This document shows positions 17,487 to 27,127 of a stretch of DNA of 64,000 nucleotides, piece by piece. Location of the stretch: the NCBI RefSeq assembly GCF_001885905.1, contig NZ_JXKM01000009.1, forward strand, positions 24,315-88,314, in the 5' to 3' direction. The translations under genes and the position numbers were made by a program. Within the stretch, counting starts at the first letter, position 1. Each line of letters begins with the position of its first letter. Under the pieces are notes generated by a model. It worked only from the letters and a program-made list of their open reading frames with translations. It ran no database searches and was not told the origin of the DNA. Origin of the DNA: Enterococcus devriesei (lineage in GTDB: Bacteria > Bacillota > Bacilli > Lactobacillales > Enterococcaceae).

Positions 17487-18422
17487 ATGGTACAGATGGA
17501 CTCTCCGGTACTCTTGCAGTATCTGGATATACTTCTTAAACATGGAAACTATACTAAAGCAGCGAAAGACCTTTATGTTTCGCAACCTTATTTAACTCAG
17601 ACCATCAAAAAAGTTGAAAAGGAACTAGGGATCGATATTATCAATCGAAAGACGAACCCGCTTCAACTGACAGAAGCTGGGCGAATCTATTATCAATACC
17701 TCAACTCTTTAGAAACTCAGCAAGAACAATTTCTAAAAAAGATCAGTCACTATTCTTCAGCAGAAGGCCCTTTGATCCGTATCGGTGTTTTGCCTAGCCT
17801 AGGAACGTACTTATTGCCCTTGTTCGTACCAGCTTTTATGAGAAAGTATCCGGCGGTCAACGTTGAACTATATGAAGATATTCCAGAAGCGAATGAAAAA
17901 CGTTTGTTAGCTGGTGAATTAGATTTTTTGATTGGTCAAAACCCTGAGATGCTTTCGCCTAACTTGATTGTCCATCAGCATGGAAAACATGGCTATTATG
18001 CAGTGATTCCTGAAAAATCACGTTTTTATCAAAAAAAGACGCGGCAATTAACGGAGCAGACCATGACAATAAAGGAATTGTTGCAAGAGGAACTAGTACT
18101 AACTTCGCGAGGTTCTCCAATCCGACGCCAAATTGATCACTTGCTGCAAAAGTATAAGGTTCAGCCTCGAATCGTCTTAGAGAGCAATAATGTCTTTACG
18201 GTTCGAGAACTAGCTAAGCAAAATCTGGGGATCGCCTTTCTCCCAGAAAGCATCCAGATAGCGGTACAAGACGATCAGCAACATTTTAATATTCTCCCTC
18301 TCTCAAAAGAGTTATTGTCATTGGATTATTTTATCGCTCACTCTGCCAACAAAACTTTAGACGAACCTGAGAAAGCCTTGATCGATTGTTTTCTTTCACA
18401 ACTAAAACATGACTTTTCTTAA
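17487..18422 (+). CDS. LysR-family transcriptional regulator
   Basis: 311 residues. The N-terminal winged helix-turn-helix (HGNYTKAAKDLYVSQPYLTQTIKKVE, split: YTKAAKDLYVSQ then PYLTQTIKK) spans about 17-60; a LysR substrate-binding domain (RIGVLPSLGTYLLPLFVPAF onward) spans about 90-300. GGAGGG at 17475-17480 fixes the start at ATG 17487 rather than 17472. It is divergent from the flavin-reductase operon across 183 bases and convergent with apbE, so it most likely senses the acceptor molecule and controls the module. Confidence 0.88.
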   Translation: MVQMDSPVLLQYLDILLKHGNYTKAAKDLYVSQPYLTQTIKKVEKELGIDIINRKTNPLQLTEAGRIYYQYLNSLETQQEQFLKKISHYSSAEGPLIRIGVLPSLGTYLLPLFVPAFMRKYPAVNVELYEDIPEANEKRLLAGELDFLIGQNPEMLSPNLIVHQHGKHGYYAVIPEKSRFYQKKTRQLTEQTMTIKELLQEELVLTSRGSPIRRQIDHLLQKYKVQPRIVLESNNVFTVRELAKQNLGIAFLPESIQIAVQDDQQHFNILPLSKELLSLDYFIAHSANKTLDEPEKALIDCFLSQLKHDFS

Positions 18423-18430
18423 TTTAAAGA

Positions 18431-18466
18431 CATAAAAAAACGAAGCCCCGGCTTCGTTTTTTTATG
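18431..18466. terminator. Bidirectional terminator between LysR gene and apbE
   Basis: A 17-bp perfect inverted repeat (18431-18447 with 18450-18466) with GC-rich tip and A7/T7 flanks; it works for both convergent genes. Confidence 0.9.
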
Positions 18467-19397
18467 ACAATTCGATATTCTTTTTTAATCCTTGGCTGAA
18501 GGCCAATTCACCTGGATTTGTGATTACTAAGCCTTCGATCGTCGGAATTGAATTCAAGTCTATGATAATAGTTGACGGAGTTTTCCCATATAAGCGGGTG
18601 GTCCATATTTCGCCATCCAGTGATTGCTTAGAGACAATAGTCAAGCTGGCCAAAGAGGATTGGATCGGAAAACCCGTGTGAGGATCAAAAATATGATGGT
18701 AGGTTTTTCCTTGCCATTCAAATTTCCGCTCATAGATTCCCGAGGTGACAACCGATTGATTCTTGATTTTAACCACCGCCGCATATTGGTTTCTGGGTAA
18801 AAAGGGATTCTGAACCCCCACTCGCCAATAGCCGTCTTCATGAAACGGTGCTTCCCCGAAGGTCAGTACATTACCTCCTAAGTCGATATAGGCCGACTGT
18901 GCTCCCTCACGTCGGAAAAAAGCAATGATTTTATCTGCGAAATAGCCTTTAGCCAGCGCTCCTAGATCAATCTCCATTCCCTGCTGACGGAAGGCCACCG
19001 TTCTTTCTGCTTCATTCAATAAAATATCTGCAGGATTTGTAAGCTGCAATAATCCCTTAATCTGATAAGCCTCTGGATAATGGGCATCCTTGAAACCAAT
19101 CCGCCATTCCTTCACTAACGGACCAAGCGCGATGTTCAAAAAACTATCAGTCATGAGACTTTGTTCTTTTCCAATCGAGATCAATTCAAATAATTCCTTA
19201 TCCACCTTCACGAAATGACTAGCCGCCTGTTGATTAAGCTGCATCAATGCTGATCGATTATCGTTTGCGCTAAAGCGCCCTTCATAATCGATCAACATTT
19301 CTTCCGCTTTAGCTAGTAGTGGTTCCGGCTTCTCGTGCTGGAGCCACAAATGAATGACCGTCCCCATCCTGTGTAGTACTTTTTCTTTGATTGCCAT
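18462..19397 (-). CDS. apbE: FAD:protein FMN transferase (ApbE family), cytoplasmic form
   Basis: A 311-residue ApbE protein, which attaches FMN through a phosphoester to Ser/Thr of the FMN_bind motif. Seen: GRFSANDNRSALMQLNQ, the LGPLVKEWRIG stretch, DLGALAKGYFADK, YIDLGGNVLTFG, VVTSGIYERKF, HHIFDPHTGFP, and a late DGEIWTTRLYG in place of the more usual metal-binding DALST-type stretch. There is no lipobox or signal peptide, so it acts in the cytoplasm. This fits the soluble 813-residue target at 14239-16680, the only FMN_bind protein in the window. Confidence 0.88.
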   Translation of the reverse strand: MAIKEKVLHRMGTVIHLWLQHEKPEPLLAKAEEMLIDYEGRFSANDNRSALMQLNQQAASHFVKVDKELFELISIGKEQSLMTDSFLNIALGPLVKEWRIGFKDAHYPEAYQIKGLLQLTNPADILLNEAERTVAFRQQGMEIDLGALAKGYFADKIIAFFRREGAQSAYIDLGGNVLTFGEAPFHEDGYWRVGVQNPFLPRNQYAAVVKIKNQSVVTSGIYERKFEWQGKTYHHIFDPHTGFPIQSSLASLTIVSKQSLDGEIWTTRLYGKTPSTIIIDLNSIPTIEGLVITNPGELAFSQGLKKNIELS

Positions 19398-19456
19398 TCC
19401 TCTCCACCGCCTCTAACTCAATTTTCTCCAGCCATCATACCACAATTTTTTGCAGT

Positions 19457-19482
19457 TAAAAAAACCGACTGATTTTAGTCGG
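19457..19482 (-). terminator. Terminator of the aldo/keto reductase gene
   Basis: A 6-bp GC-rich stem CCGACT/AGTCGG (19465-19470 with 19477-19482); on the minus strand it is followed by T7. Confidence 0.65.
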
Positions 19483-19490
19483 CTTACTAA

Positions 19491-20339
19491 TCACCAAATA
19501 GTCAACGGCATTTTTCTTGTAGGTTCGGGATAGACTTGATTCAACTGAATTAAATCCTCCTCACTTAACTGAATCTCAGCGGCTTTCAAATTGCTTAAAA
19601 CATGTTCGCTTTTTCCCGCCTTTGGAATTGCGATCGTCTGACCGTCTCTAATGCACCAAGCTAATAAAAGCTGGAAAATATCGCAATCATGTTTCTCGGC
19701 TAGTTCTACTAGGGTTTTCTCTTTGGTAAAATGAAAGCCTTGACTATCTCCCATCGCTAAGGGACAGTAGGCAATCAATGGCATTTGCTGTTTCCGCATC
19801 AGTGGAATCAAATCAAACTCGATTCCACGATCTCCTAAGTTATAACAGACTTGGTTCGTGGCACAATGGTCGCCATTTTCTAAACGTAGGATCTCCTTCA
19901 ATTCGTCAGTGTCCAAATTCGAAACACCCCATGACTTGATCTTGCCTTTTTGCCGCTGTTCTTCTAGAGCTTCGATCGTTTCTTGAAAAGGGATTTGACC
20001 TGGCCAATGGAGCAAATACTGATCTAAATAATCAGTCTTCAAGCGTTTTAAACTGGCGTCTAAACTTTTTGCTAATTGCTTTTTTGAAGCATTTGACGGC
20101 AAGACCTTCGAAATCAAAAATAATTTTTCTCGGTCATAAAATGTGATTGCCTCGCCAACTAGTTCTTCTGATAAGCCGTTGCCATACATCTCAGCCGTAT
20201 CGATCACTTCTGCGCCGGCTTCGATTCCGGCACGTAACGCCGCGATTTCTTGCTTTCTTGGAGCTCGTTCTTCTCCCATTTTCCACGTTCCTAACCCGAT
20301 TGGAAAAACCGCTTGCTTTGCCAACTTGACTGTCTTCAT
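19491..20339 (-). CDS. Aldo/keto reductase
   Basis: A 282-residue (alpha/beta)8 NADPH-dependent reductase. The catalytic tetrad is visible: Asp and Tyr in VIDTAEMYGNG, Lys in LISKVLP, His in YLLHWPG. Nucleotide-binding residues are in IPKAGKSEHV near the C-terminus. The family reduces aldehydes and ketones; the substrate cannot be predicted. Monocistronic, with its own terminator. Cytoplasmic. Confidence 0.87.
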   Translation of the reverse strand: MKTVKLAKQAVFPIGLGTWKMGEERAPRKQEIAALRAGIEAGAEVIDTAEMYGNGLSEELVGEAITFYDREKLFLISKVLPSNASKKQLAKSLDASLKRLKTDYLDQYLLHWPGQIPFQETIEALEEQRQKGKIKSWGVSNLDTDELKEILRLENGDHCATNQVCYNLGDRGIEFDLIPLMRKQQMPLIAYCPLAMGDSQGFHFTKEKTLVELAEKHDCDIFQLLLAWCIRDGQTIAIPKAGKSEHVLSNLKAAEIQLSEEDLIQLNQVYPEPTRKMPLTIW

Positions 20340-20442
20340 GAGATTCTACCTTCTTCCACTCTTTTGATAATTAAAGTCTACAAACATTCAAGAATAAATT
20401 CAAGTTAACGACTCTGGTCGGTTTCTGAGTCACTAGTCAAAC

Positions 20443-20474
20443 AAAAAATGATTCAGCATCATGAACTGAATCAT
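20443..20474 (-). terminator. Terminator of the 61-residue protein gene
   Basis: A 9-bp stem ATGATTCAG/CTGAATCAT (20448-20456 with 20466-20474), followed on the minus strand by a T-run. Confidence 0.65.
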
Positions 20475-20487
20475 CGGGCAAAACGTT

Positions 20488-20673
20488 TTATAGTTCTGGC
20501 GTTTCAGCTTCTTGGTCAACAAATACAAACTTCAATTGATCGGGATACACATAAACAATTAGGCGTTCTTTGCGGATGTCGGTGGTTTGATAAACTTGTT
20601 CAGTGGTGACATTATCGCGATAAAGTTCTTTTAAAATAATCTCTAACCCTGCGTTAATGAATGGATTTAGCAT
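20488..20673 (-). CDS. Small conserved-looking protein of unknown function, 61 aa
   Basis: A short acidic protein with alternating hydrophobic pattern in its second half (LIVYVYPDQLKFVFVD), suggesting a small alpha-beta fold. A strong purine-rich ribosome site (GGGAGGGAGAGG) precedes the ATG and a terminator follows the stop, so it is probably expressed. No family recognised; no TM segment or signal peptide. Confidence 0.6.
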   Translation of the reverse strand: MLNPFINAGLEIILKELYRDNVTTEQVYQTTDIRKERLIVYVYPDQLKFVFVDQEAETPEL

Positions 20674-20898
20674 ACCTCTCCCTCCCTTTCAATAGTCAGT
20701 TCTTCACCTCTATTATACTCGCGAAACGATGGAAACGCTTCTTTTCCCAAAAATAGTTTCTTCTCTTAACGAAATGAAGGAATCCCCTATCGCTACATTT
20801 GACACTTTCATCTTTAAAAAAGGATGCGCCTGATTGAATTTTCTTTTATACTTGGATTAACAGCAATGGAACCGAATTCAAAGGTTAGGAGTGTTGGT

Positions 20899-21687
20899 AT
20901 GAAAAATTTCCGTGTTGCTTTTTTTGATATTGACGGGACGTTGGTGGACAATCAGTTGCCTCATACATTGCCTTTTGGAGAACGCATCCCTGCCTCGGCT
21001 AAGTTGGCGTTGCGGAAGCTAAAGGAGAATCAGATCGAACCCGTGATCGCTTCAGGACGCAATCATCAGACGCTGGCAGCTTTGGCAGAAGAACTTGGCG
21101 TGGACAGTATTATTTCTTCCAATGGCAACTGTGTTCATTATCAAGGAAAAATAATTCATCAAAACAGTATCCCAAATGACTTACTTAAAAAGCTGATAGC
21201 GCATCTAGAACAAGAAGAAATTGCGTATTTGATCGAAACGGCTGATCTCATCTACAGCTATGAAGACGAGCAGCAAAATGAGAAGCATCCTTCAAAAAAA
21301 GCTTTATTACAGCAAAGTGATCCCTTACCAGAAAACGTTCTACAGCTAATCGTTGGTTGGAATGAACGAACAGACTTTAAATTAGGGATTGATTCCCCAT
21401 TGATCGCTGAAAAAGTCGCTCCGGTCGCGGCAAATATCCATTTGAAAACAGGAACTAAGGCGGAAGGAATCCATAAAATTTGCGCAGAAATGGCAATCAC
21501 CGCCGACCAAGCTTTAGCTTTCGGCGATGAAGAGAATGACTTTACCATGTTTGATGCCGTCGGCTTTCCTGTCGCCATGGGAAATGCGGCCCCGGCACTG
21601 AAAGAAAAAGCCGCCCACGTGACGGCTCCTGTCTCAGATGATGGAATTTGGAAAGCCTGTGTGGAGTTAGGATTGATTGCGGAATAA
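20899..21687 (+). CDS. HAD-superfamily hydrolase, Cof-type phosphatase
   Basis: 262 residues. Motif I FFDIDGTLVD (nucleophile Asp), motif II ISSNG, the C2-type cap in the middle, and motif IV FGDEENDFTMF place it among Cof-like sugar-phosphate/FMN phosphatases. TAGGAG fixes the start at ATG 20899; the longer in-frame extension to 20824 has no ribosome site. Physiological substrate unknown. Followed by a terminator and convergent with citrate synthase. Confidence 0.86.
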   Translation: MKNFRVAFFDIDGTLVDNQLPHTLPFGERIPASAKLALRKLKENQIEPVIASGRNHQTLAALAEELGVDSIISSNGNCVHYQGKIIHQNSIPNDLLKKLIAHLEQEEIAYLIETADLIYSYEDEQQNEKHPSKKALLQQSDPLPENVLQLIVGWNERTDFKLGIDSPLIAEKVAPVAANIHLKTGTKAEGIHKICAEMAITADQALAFGDEENDFTMFDAVGFPVAMGNAAPALKEKAAHVTAPVSDDGIWKACVELGLIAE

Positions 21688-21689
21688 AC

Positions 21690-21728
21690 AAAAAGGGGGT
21701 GTGACAAGTTCTGTCAGACCTCCTTTTT
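21690..21728. terminator. Bidirectional terminator between HAD gene and citrate synthase
   Basis: Imperfect stem AAAAAGGGGGT..GTGACA / TGTCA..ACCTCCTTTTT with loop AGTTC; A- and T-tracts on either side serve both convergent genes. Confidence 0.75.
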
Positions 21729-21730
21729 AC

Positions 21731-23074
21731 TTACTTTCGTTTGCCAAGCTCTTGATAATTCTGATCCTCAGAAACTTCCATATAAGCCGGTCGAATGATT
21801 TTTTGAACATTGATCAGTTCTTCGATTCGGTGGGCCGACCAGCCGACGATTCGAGCGATTGCAAACATCGGTGTGTACAATTCTTGCGGCAAATCCAGCA
21901 TATGATAAACAAACCCGCTAAAGAAATCGATATTGGCGCTGACGCCTTTATAGACCTTACGCTTTTCAGAAATGATTTCTGGTGCTAAGCGTTCGACTTT
22001 GCGATAGAGATCAAATTCAGCAGAAGCCGCGGAGCCTTTCTCTTCGGCCAGCTTCTCAACATAGCGTTTAAAAATTTCCGCTCGCGGATCTGATTCTGCA
22101 TAGACCGCGTGACCCATGCCGTAAATCAATCCTTGCTTATCGAAGGCTTCTTTATTCAGGATTTTTTCTAAATAGGCACGAATCTCGTTCTCATCTTCAC
22201 AATCATTGACGCTGGCCTTCAAATCTTCCATCATGCGGGTGACTTTGATATTCGCTCCCCCATGCTTTGGCCCTTTTAATGACCCTAATGCGGCAGCAAT
22301 CGTTGAATACGTATCAGTCCCGCTAGAGGTCACTACGCGCGTGGTAAAGGTAGAATTATTCCCCCCACCATGTTCCATATGTAAAACTAACGCCATGTCC
22401 AAAGTCTGTGCTTCTTGGAAAGTATAATGCTTGTCTGGCCGCAACATGGTTAAAATTGCCTCAGCGGTGCTTAGGTTTTCCGCTGGACGATGAATATACA
22501 TGCTGTCGCCTTTTCCATGATTATAGGCATGGTAAGAATAAACGGCGATCATCGGAAATATAGCAATCAATGATAAACTCTGATCCAAAACATTCTCAAT
22601 GCTGATATCATCCGTCTTATCATCATAACATCCCAATGTCAGGACACTGCGGGACATCATGTTCATTATATTATGTGAGGGCGCCTTCATGATAACATCA
22701 CGTGTGAAATTGGTTGGAAGTGTTCGTCTTTTACCGATTAAATCCTTGAATTCCGTCAGTTCAGCTTGGGTTGGTAAAGTGCCAAATAATAACAAGTAAC
22801 TGACTTCTTCAAAGCCTAAACGCTTTTCTGAAACAAACCCGTTCACTAACTCGTTAATATCGATCCCGCGGTAACGTAATTCTCCAAACTTTGAGACTAC
22901 CTTGTCTCCATCCATGATTTGTGGATGAATCGTGGAAATGTTGGTTAGTCCAGCCAAAACACCCTTCCCATCAAGATCTCGTAAGCCTTTTTTAACATTA
23001 TGCTTTTTATATAAGGAAGCGTCTAAGTAATCTTCACGACGGCAGACCTCAGCCATTTGTTTCAAATCTAACAT
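21731..23074 (-). CDS. gltA: Citrate synthase, long (about 447 aa) form
   Basis: Condenses acetyl-CoA and oxaloacetate. Active-site regions are present: His in LHMEHGGGNNSTF, His in GPKHGGANIKV with GMGHAVY, and Asp in SANIDFFSGF. At 447 residues it is longer than the ~370-residue Bacillus CitZ/CitA type and resembles the citrate/2-methylcitrate synthases of clostridia, with an extra N-terminal segment. It is divergent from the acnA-icd operon across 169 bases. Together they yield 2-oxoglutarate for glutamate synthesis. A ribosome site AGGAGGAC lies upstream of ATG 23074. Confidence 0.92.
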   Translation of the reverse strand: MLDLKQMAEVCRREDYLDASLYKKHNVKKGLRDLDGKGVLAGLTNISTIHPQIMDGDKVVSKFGELRYRGIDINELVNGFVSEKRLGFEEVSYLLLFGTLPTQAELTEFKDLIGKRRTLPTNFTRDVIMKAPSHNIMNMMSRSVLTLGCYDDKTDDISIENVLDQSLSLIAIFPMIAVYSYHAYNHGKGDSMYIHRPAENLSTAEAILTMLRPDKHYTFQEAQTLDMALVLHMEHGGGNNSTFTTRVVTSSGTDTYSTIAAALGSLKGPKHGGANIKVTRMMEDLKASVNDCEDENEIRAYLEKILNKEAFDKQGLIYGMGHAVYAESDPRAEIFKRYVEKLAEEKGSAASAEFDLYRKVERLAPEIISEKRKVYKGVSANIDFFSGFVYHMLDLPQELYTPMFAIARIVGWSAHRIEELINVQKIIRPAYMEVSEDQNYQELGKRK

Positions 23075-23142
23075 TTCTATGTCCTCCTAACTCTATCCAG
23101 CTTTGTGTTCGGTTTAAGAAACATTATAACACCATTATTATA

Positions 23143-23170
23143 AAATGAAATAGTTTTAATAATTTCATTT
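23143..23170. promoter_or_regulatory. Dyad between divergent citrate synthase and aconitase genes
   Basis: AAATGAAAT (23143-23151) and ATTTCATTT (23162-23170) are 9-bp perfect arms 10 bases apart. The right arm overlaps the -35 of the aconitase promoter, and the left arm sits where the -35 of a citrate synthase promoter (TATAAT on the minus strand at 23123-23128) is expected. Candidate shared operator. Confidence 0.45.
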
Positions 23171-23196
23171 ACATTCTTTTTTTTTATTCGTATAAT
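23168..23196 (+). promoter_or_regulatory. Promoter of acnA-icd
   Basis: TTTACA (23168-23173), a 17-base spacer, and TATAAT (23191-23196), about 48 bases before the TTG start. Confidence 0.7.
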
Positions 23197-23243
23197 ATTG
23201 CTAACTATCTTCAAACGATAACACACTTAGGAGGGATTCCATC

Positions 23244-25895
23244 TTGGATTGGAAAAAAGAGTTAGTCGTCAATGACGAACATTATACCTATTTTGATCTT
23301 CCTTCAATTACAGCAGCCTACCAAAAAGACATTACGGCGTATCCCTACAGCATTCGGGTTTTAATAGAAAGCTTAGCACGCCATGAAGAAATTGCTGATT
23401 TAGAAAACTTGGTCAATTTTAACGCGAAAAATCCCACTGGAGTCGTTCCCTTTCGCCCGTCACGGGTGGTCCTGCAAGACTTCACCGGTGTTCCTGCGGT
23501 AGTTGATTTGGCAGCAATGCGGGATGCGGTGGTCAAACTTGATGGCGATCCGCGGATTATCAATCCCGAGATTCCAGTGACTTTAGTTGTAGACCACTCG
23601 GTCCAAGTTGATTGTGCGGGAACTAAAGAAAGTCTATCTTACAACACCGAAAAAGAATTCGAACGGAATCACGAGCGCTATCAATTTTTAAAATGGGCCC
23701 AGCAGGCTTTTGATAATTTTGAAGTTGTACCACCAGAAACCGGCATCATCCATCAAGTCAATCTGGAATATTTATCCGATGTGATCTTAAAAAATGAAAA
23801 AAATATTTTATTCCCGGATTCATTAGAAGGAACTGATTCTCATACCACCATGATTAACGGCCTGGGCGTACTTGGCTGGGGCGTTGGCGGGATCGAAGCG
23901 GAAGCGGCGATCTTAGGCGAAGCTTCCTATTTCCCAACTCCGGAGGTCATCGGTGTAGAATTGACCGGTTCTTTAAGCCCCGGTGCGACTGCTACCGATT
24001 TAGCCCTTTATTTAACCGAACTATTACGCAATGAAAAAGTTGTCGGCAAATTCGTCGAATACTTTGGTAGTGGCTATAAAACATTAAGTCTCTCTGACCG
24101 TGCAACGATCGCCAATATGGCGCCTGAATACGGTGCAACTTGCGGCTTTTGTCCAATTGATGAAGAGACGCTAGCTTATTTACGCTTGACAGGTCGAACA
24201 GAGGAACAAGTACAATTAGTTGCAGCCTATGCGAAACAAAACCGCTTGTTCTATGATGGAACAGAAACACCTGAGTATACTCGCGTGATTCATTTAGACT
24301 TATCGACGGTTCAATCCTCCATCGCTGGCCCAAAACGGCCACAGGATCGGATCCTATTGGCCGAAGTGGCGGATAATTTTGCCACTTCCTTAACCAATGT
24401 CAACGGACCGAAAGGCTTTGGCTTAAACGAGAAGGAACTTACTCGCCAAGAAAAAATCGCTGGAACCAACACAGCCCTTGAAACAGGTGATTTGGCTTTA
24501 GCCGCTATCACCAGCTGTACGAATACTAGCAATCCATCCGTCATGGTGGCTGCCGGCTTATTAGCTAAAAAAGCTGTCGATCTAGGCATGCAAGTCCCGG
24601 CGACCATTAAAACTTCCCTTGCTCCCGGCTCAAAGATCGTGACCCAATACTTAGAAAAGGGACATTTACTAGAACCTTTGGCTGAACTAGGCTTTGATAT
24701 CGTCGGCTACGGATGTACTACTTGTATCGGAAATTCTGGACCTTTGGCCGAAGAGATTGAAACGACCTTAAAAGAAAGTGATTTAGTCGTTTCCGCCGTC
24801 CTATCAGGCAACCGGAATTTTGAAGGCCGGATTCACCCGTTGATTAAGGCAAACTATTTAGCTTCGCCGCCGTTAGTGATCGCCTATGCATTAGCAGGCT
24901 CAATCAAAAAAGATTTGACGAAGGAAGCAATCGCGGTCGTCAATGGAAAAGAGATTTACTTGAAGGACTTGTGGCCAACGCAAGAAGAATTGGCGACTTA
25001 TATCAATGAGTTCTTAGAGCCGGCTGATTTTCAAAAGGCTTACGAAAATGTTTATCAATCGAATGAGCGTTGGAATCAGATTGAGACCTCTGAAGGCGAT
25101 TGCTACGATTGGGATGACGCGTCTACCTACATCGCTAACCCGCCTTTCTTTGAAAACTTAGGTGCGGCAATAGATGATACGGAAAGCTTGAAAAATCTGC
25201 AAGTCTTGGCGAAATTTGGTGACACGGTTACTACCGATCATATCTCGCCGGCTGGAAATATCAGTCTGCAATCACCAGCGGGCAACTATTTGAAGGAGCA
25301 TGGCTTGGCTTATAAGGATTTTAATTCCTTCGGTTCGAGACGGGGCAATCATGAAGTAATGATGCGGGGAACCTTTGGCAATATCCGGATTCAAAATCAA
25401 TTAACTCCCGAAACAACTGGCGGCTATACAAAACTTGCTACCACGGGTGAAGAACTGTCGATCTATGATGCGGCGATGCGTTATCAGCAAGAAAAAATCG
25501 GTACGATCATTTTAGCGGGAAAAGATTACGGCATGGGGTCTTCTCGTGATTGGGCCGCCAAAGGAACCAACCTTTTAGGTGTCAAAGCGGTCTTAGCCGA
25601 AAGCTACGAACGCATTCATCGCAGTAATCTCGTGATGATGGGAGTGATTCCCTTTGAGTATCTACTAGGACAAACGGCGGATTCTCTAGGTTTAACTGGA
25701 CAAGAACGCTACAGCTTTGTCTTTCCAGAGGAACCAGCTATCAATCAATTGATTGACGTAATTGCTGTTGGTGATACAGAAATTCATTTCCAAGTGAAAT
25801 TACGATTCGATTCTGTTGCAGACATCAGCTATTGGAAAAATCAAGGTATCCTGCCTTTAGTCATCCATAAAAAAATGCAGAAGGAGCAAGTTTAA
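23244..25895 (+). CDS. acnA: Aconitate hydratase (AcnA/CitB type)
   Basis: An 883-residue aconitase interconverting citrate and isocitrate. The three [4Fe-4S] ligands are the Cys in [13 protein letters not shown] and the two in [35 protein letters not shown] and the C-terminal [16 protein letters not shown] and [18 protein letters not shown] swivel-domain motifs are intact. The start is TTG at 23244, eight bases after TAGGAGGG. It is directly followed by icd with a TAATG overlap, so the two are translationally coupled. Cytoplasmic and oxygen-sensitive by family. Confidence 0.95.
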   Translation: MDWKKELVVNDEHYTYFDLPSITAAYQKDITAYPYSIRVLIESLARHEEIADLENLVNFNAKNPTGVVPFRPSRVVLQDFTGVPAVVDLAAMRDAVVKLDGDPRIINPEIPVTLVVDHSVQVDCAGTKESLSYNTEKEFERNHERYQFLKWAQQAFDNFEVVPPETGIIHQVNLEYLSDVILKNEKNILFPDSLEGTDSHTTMINGLGVLGWGVGGIEAEAAILGEASYFPTPEVIGVELTGSLSPGATATDLALYLTELLRNEKVVGKFVEYFGSGYKTLSLSDRATIANMAPEYGATCGFCPIDEETLAYLRLTGRTEEQVQLVAAYAKQNRLFYDGTETPEYTRVIHLDLSTVQSSIAGPKRPQDRILLAEVADNFATSLTNVNGPKGFGLNEKELTRQEKIAGTNTALETGDLALAAITSCTNTSNPSVMVAAGLLAKKAVDLGMQVPATIKTSLAPGSKIVTQYLEKGHLLEPLAELGFDIVGYGCTTCIGNSGPLAEEIETTLKESDLVVSAVLSGNRNFEGRIHPLIKANYLASPPLVIAYALAGSIKKDLTKEAIAVVNGKEIYLKDLWPTQEELATYINEFLEPADFQKAYENVYQSNERWNQIETSEGDCYDWDDASTYIANPPFFENLGAAIDDTESLKNLQVLAKFGDTVTTDHISPAGNISLQSPAGNYLKEHGLAYKDFNSFGSRRGNHEVMMRGTFGNIRIQNQLTPETTGGYTKLATTGEELSIYDAAMRYQQEKIGTIILAGKDYGMGSSRDWAAKGTNLLGVKAVLAESYERIHRSNLVMMGVIPFEYLLGQTADSLGLTGQERYSFVFPEEPAINQLIDVIAVGDTEIHFQVKLRFDSVADISYWKNQGILPLVIHKKMQKEQV

Positions 25896-27124
25896 TGACA
25901 AACACAATCAATCCTGTCATCCCCTATATCGAAGGCGATGGTATTGGTCCTGAAATTTGGCAGGCAACCAAAAAAGTGGTCGATGCAGCCGTCAATTCTG
26001 CCTATCAAGGAACACGAAAAATCGATTGGCTGGAAATTTTAGCTGGTGGAAAAGCTTATAATCAAACGGGCACGTGGCTTCCTGACGCTACTTTAGAAGC
26101 GATCAGAGAACATAAGATTGCCATCAAAGGACCGTTGACCACACCGATCGGCGAAGGCTTCCGTTCTCTTAACGTGACTTTACGCCAAGAACTAGATCTC
26201 TATGCCTGTGTTCGACCGGTCCGCTATTTCAAGGGGGTTCCTTCTCCATTAAAGGAACCGGAAAAAACCGATATGACGATTTTTCGAGAAAATACCGAAG
26301 ACGTTTATGCCGGTATCGAGTTTGCAAAAGATTCTTCCGAAGTCCAAGCGCTGTTAGCTTTCTTAACTGATAAATTATCTGTTACAAAAGTTCGTTTTCC
26401 CGAAACAACTGCCTTAGGGATCAAGCCCATCTCTCAAGCAGGCAGTCAACGGCTGATCGCCGCGGCGTTAGATTATGCCCTTGAACAAGGCAAGACCGGG
26501 GTGACGCTGGTCCATAAAGGCAATATCATGAAATTTACTGAAGGCGGCTTTAAAAATTGGGGCTATGATTACATTGAAAAAAATTATTCCCAAGCCTTCA
26601 CGATGAATCAGTTTAAACAGCTCTCAGCCAAAGGCGGCAAGGAAAAAGCGGAAGCGGCTTTGGCGGAGGCGCAAGCCGCGGGGAAAATCATTGTTGACGA
26701 TGTGATCGCAGATAATTTCTTGCAACAAATTCTTTTGTATCCAGAAAAATATCAAGTCGTAGCGACGACGAATTTAAATGGGGACTATATTTCCGATGCT
26801 TTAGCTGCCCAAGTTGGTGGGATTGGGATTGCTCCTGGGGCGAATATTAATTATAAAACCGGTCATGCGATTTTTGAGGCCACCCACGGAACTGCACCGG
26901 ATATTGCCGGTAACGGCTGGGCGAATCCTTGCTCGTTATTACTGTCGGCGACGATGCTGTTGGATCATCTCGGCTGGTTCGAAGCTAGTCAGTTGATTAC
27001 TCAAGCGATCGAACAAGCGTTAGAAACACATTTAATGACCCACGACTTTGCCCAAATGCTAAAAATCGACGCGTTATCAACCGATGCGTTTGCTGAACAA
27101 TTAGTACGCTTTGTTACAAAATAG
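25895..27124 (+). CDS. icd: Isocitrate dehydrogenase, predicted NAD-dependent
   Basis: A 409-residue prokaryotic-type isocitrate dehydrogenase (isocitrate to 2-oxoglutarate + CO2). Substrate-binding residues occur in [27 protein letters not shown] and the Tyr in [14 protein letters not shown]. The adenine-ribose pocket reads [15 protein letters not shown]: Asp-Ile replace the Lys344-Tyr345 of E. coli NADP-Icd and Ala replaces Val351. Further on, THDFAQ replaces the Tyr391/Arg395 segment. This set is the known signature of NAD-specific enzymes. The ATG overlaps the aconitase stop (TAATG). A strong terminator follows. Confidence 0.93.
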   Translation: MTNTINPVIPYIEGDGIGPEIWQATKKVVDAAVNSAYQGTRKIDWLEILAGGKAYNQTGTWLPDATLEAIREHKIAIKGPLTTPIGEGFRSLNVTLRQELDLYACVRPVRYFKGVPSPLKEPEKTDMTIFRENTEDVYAGIEFAKDSSEVQALLAFLTDKLSVTKVRFPETTALGIKPISQAGSQRLIAAALDYALEQGKTGVTLVHKGNIMKFTEGGFKNWGYDYIEKNYSQAFTMNQFKQLSAKGGKEKAEAALAEAQAAGKIIVDDVIADNFLQQILLYPEKYQVVATTNLNGDYISDALAAQVGGIGIAPGANINYKTGHAIFEATHGTAPDIAGNGWANPCSLLLSATMLLDHLGWFEASQLITQAIEQALETHLMTHDFAQMLKIDALSTDAFAEQLVRFVTK

Positions 27125-27127
27125 GCA

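Noticed and set aside
20729..20745. cre-like TGGAAACGCTTCTT upstream of the HAD gene
   Set aside because: Two mismatches at conserved positions and no clear target logic.
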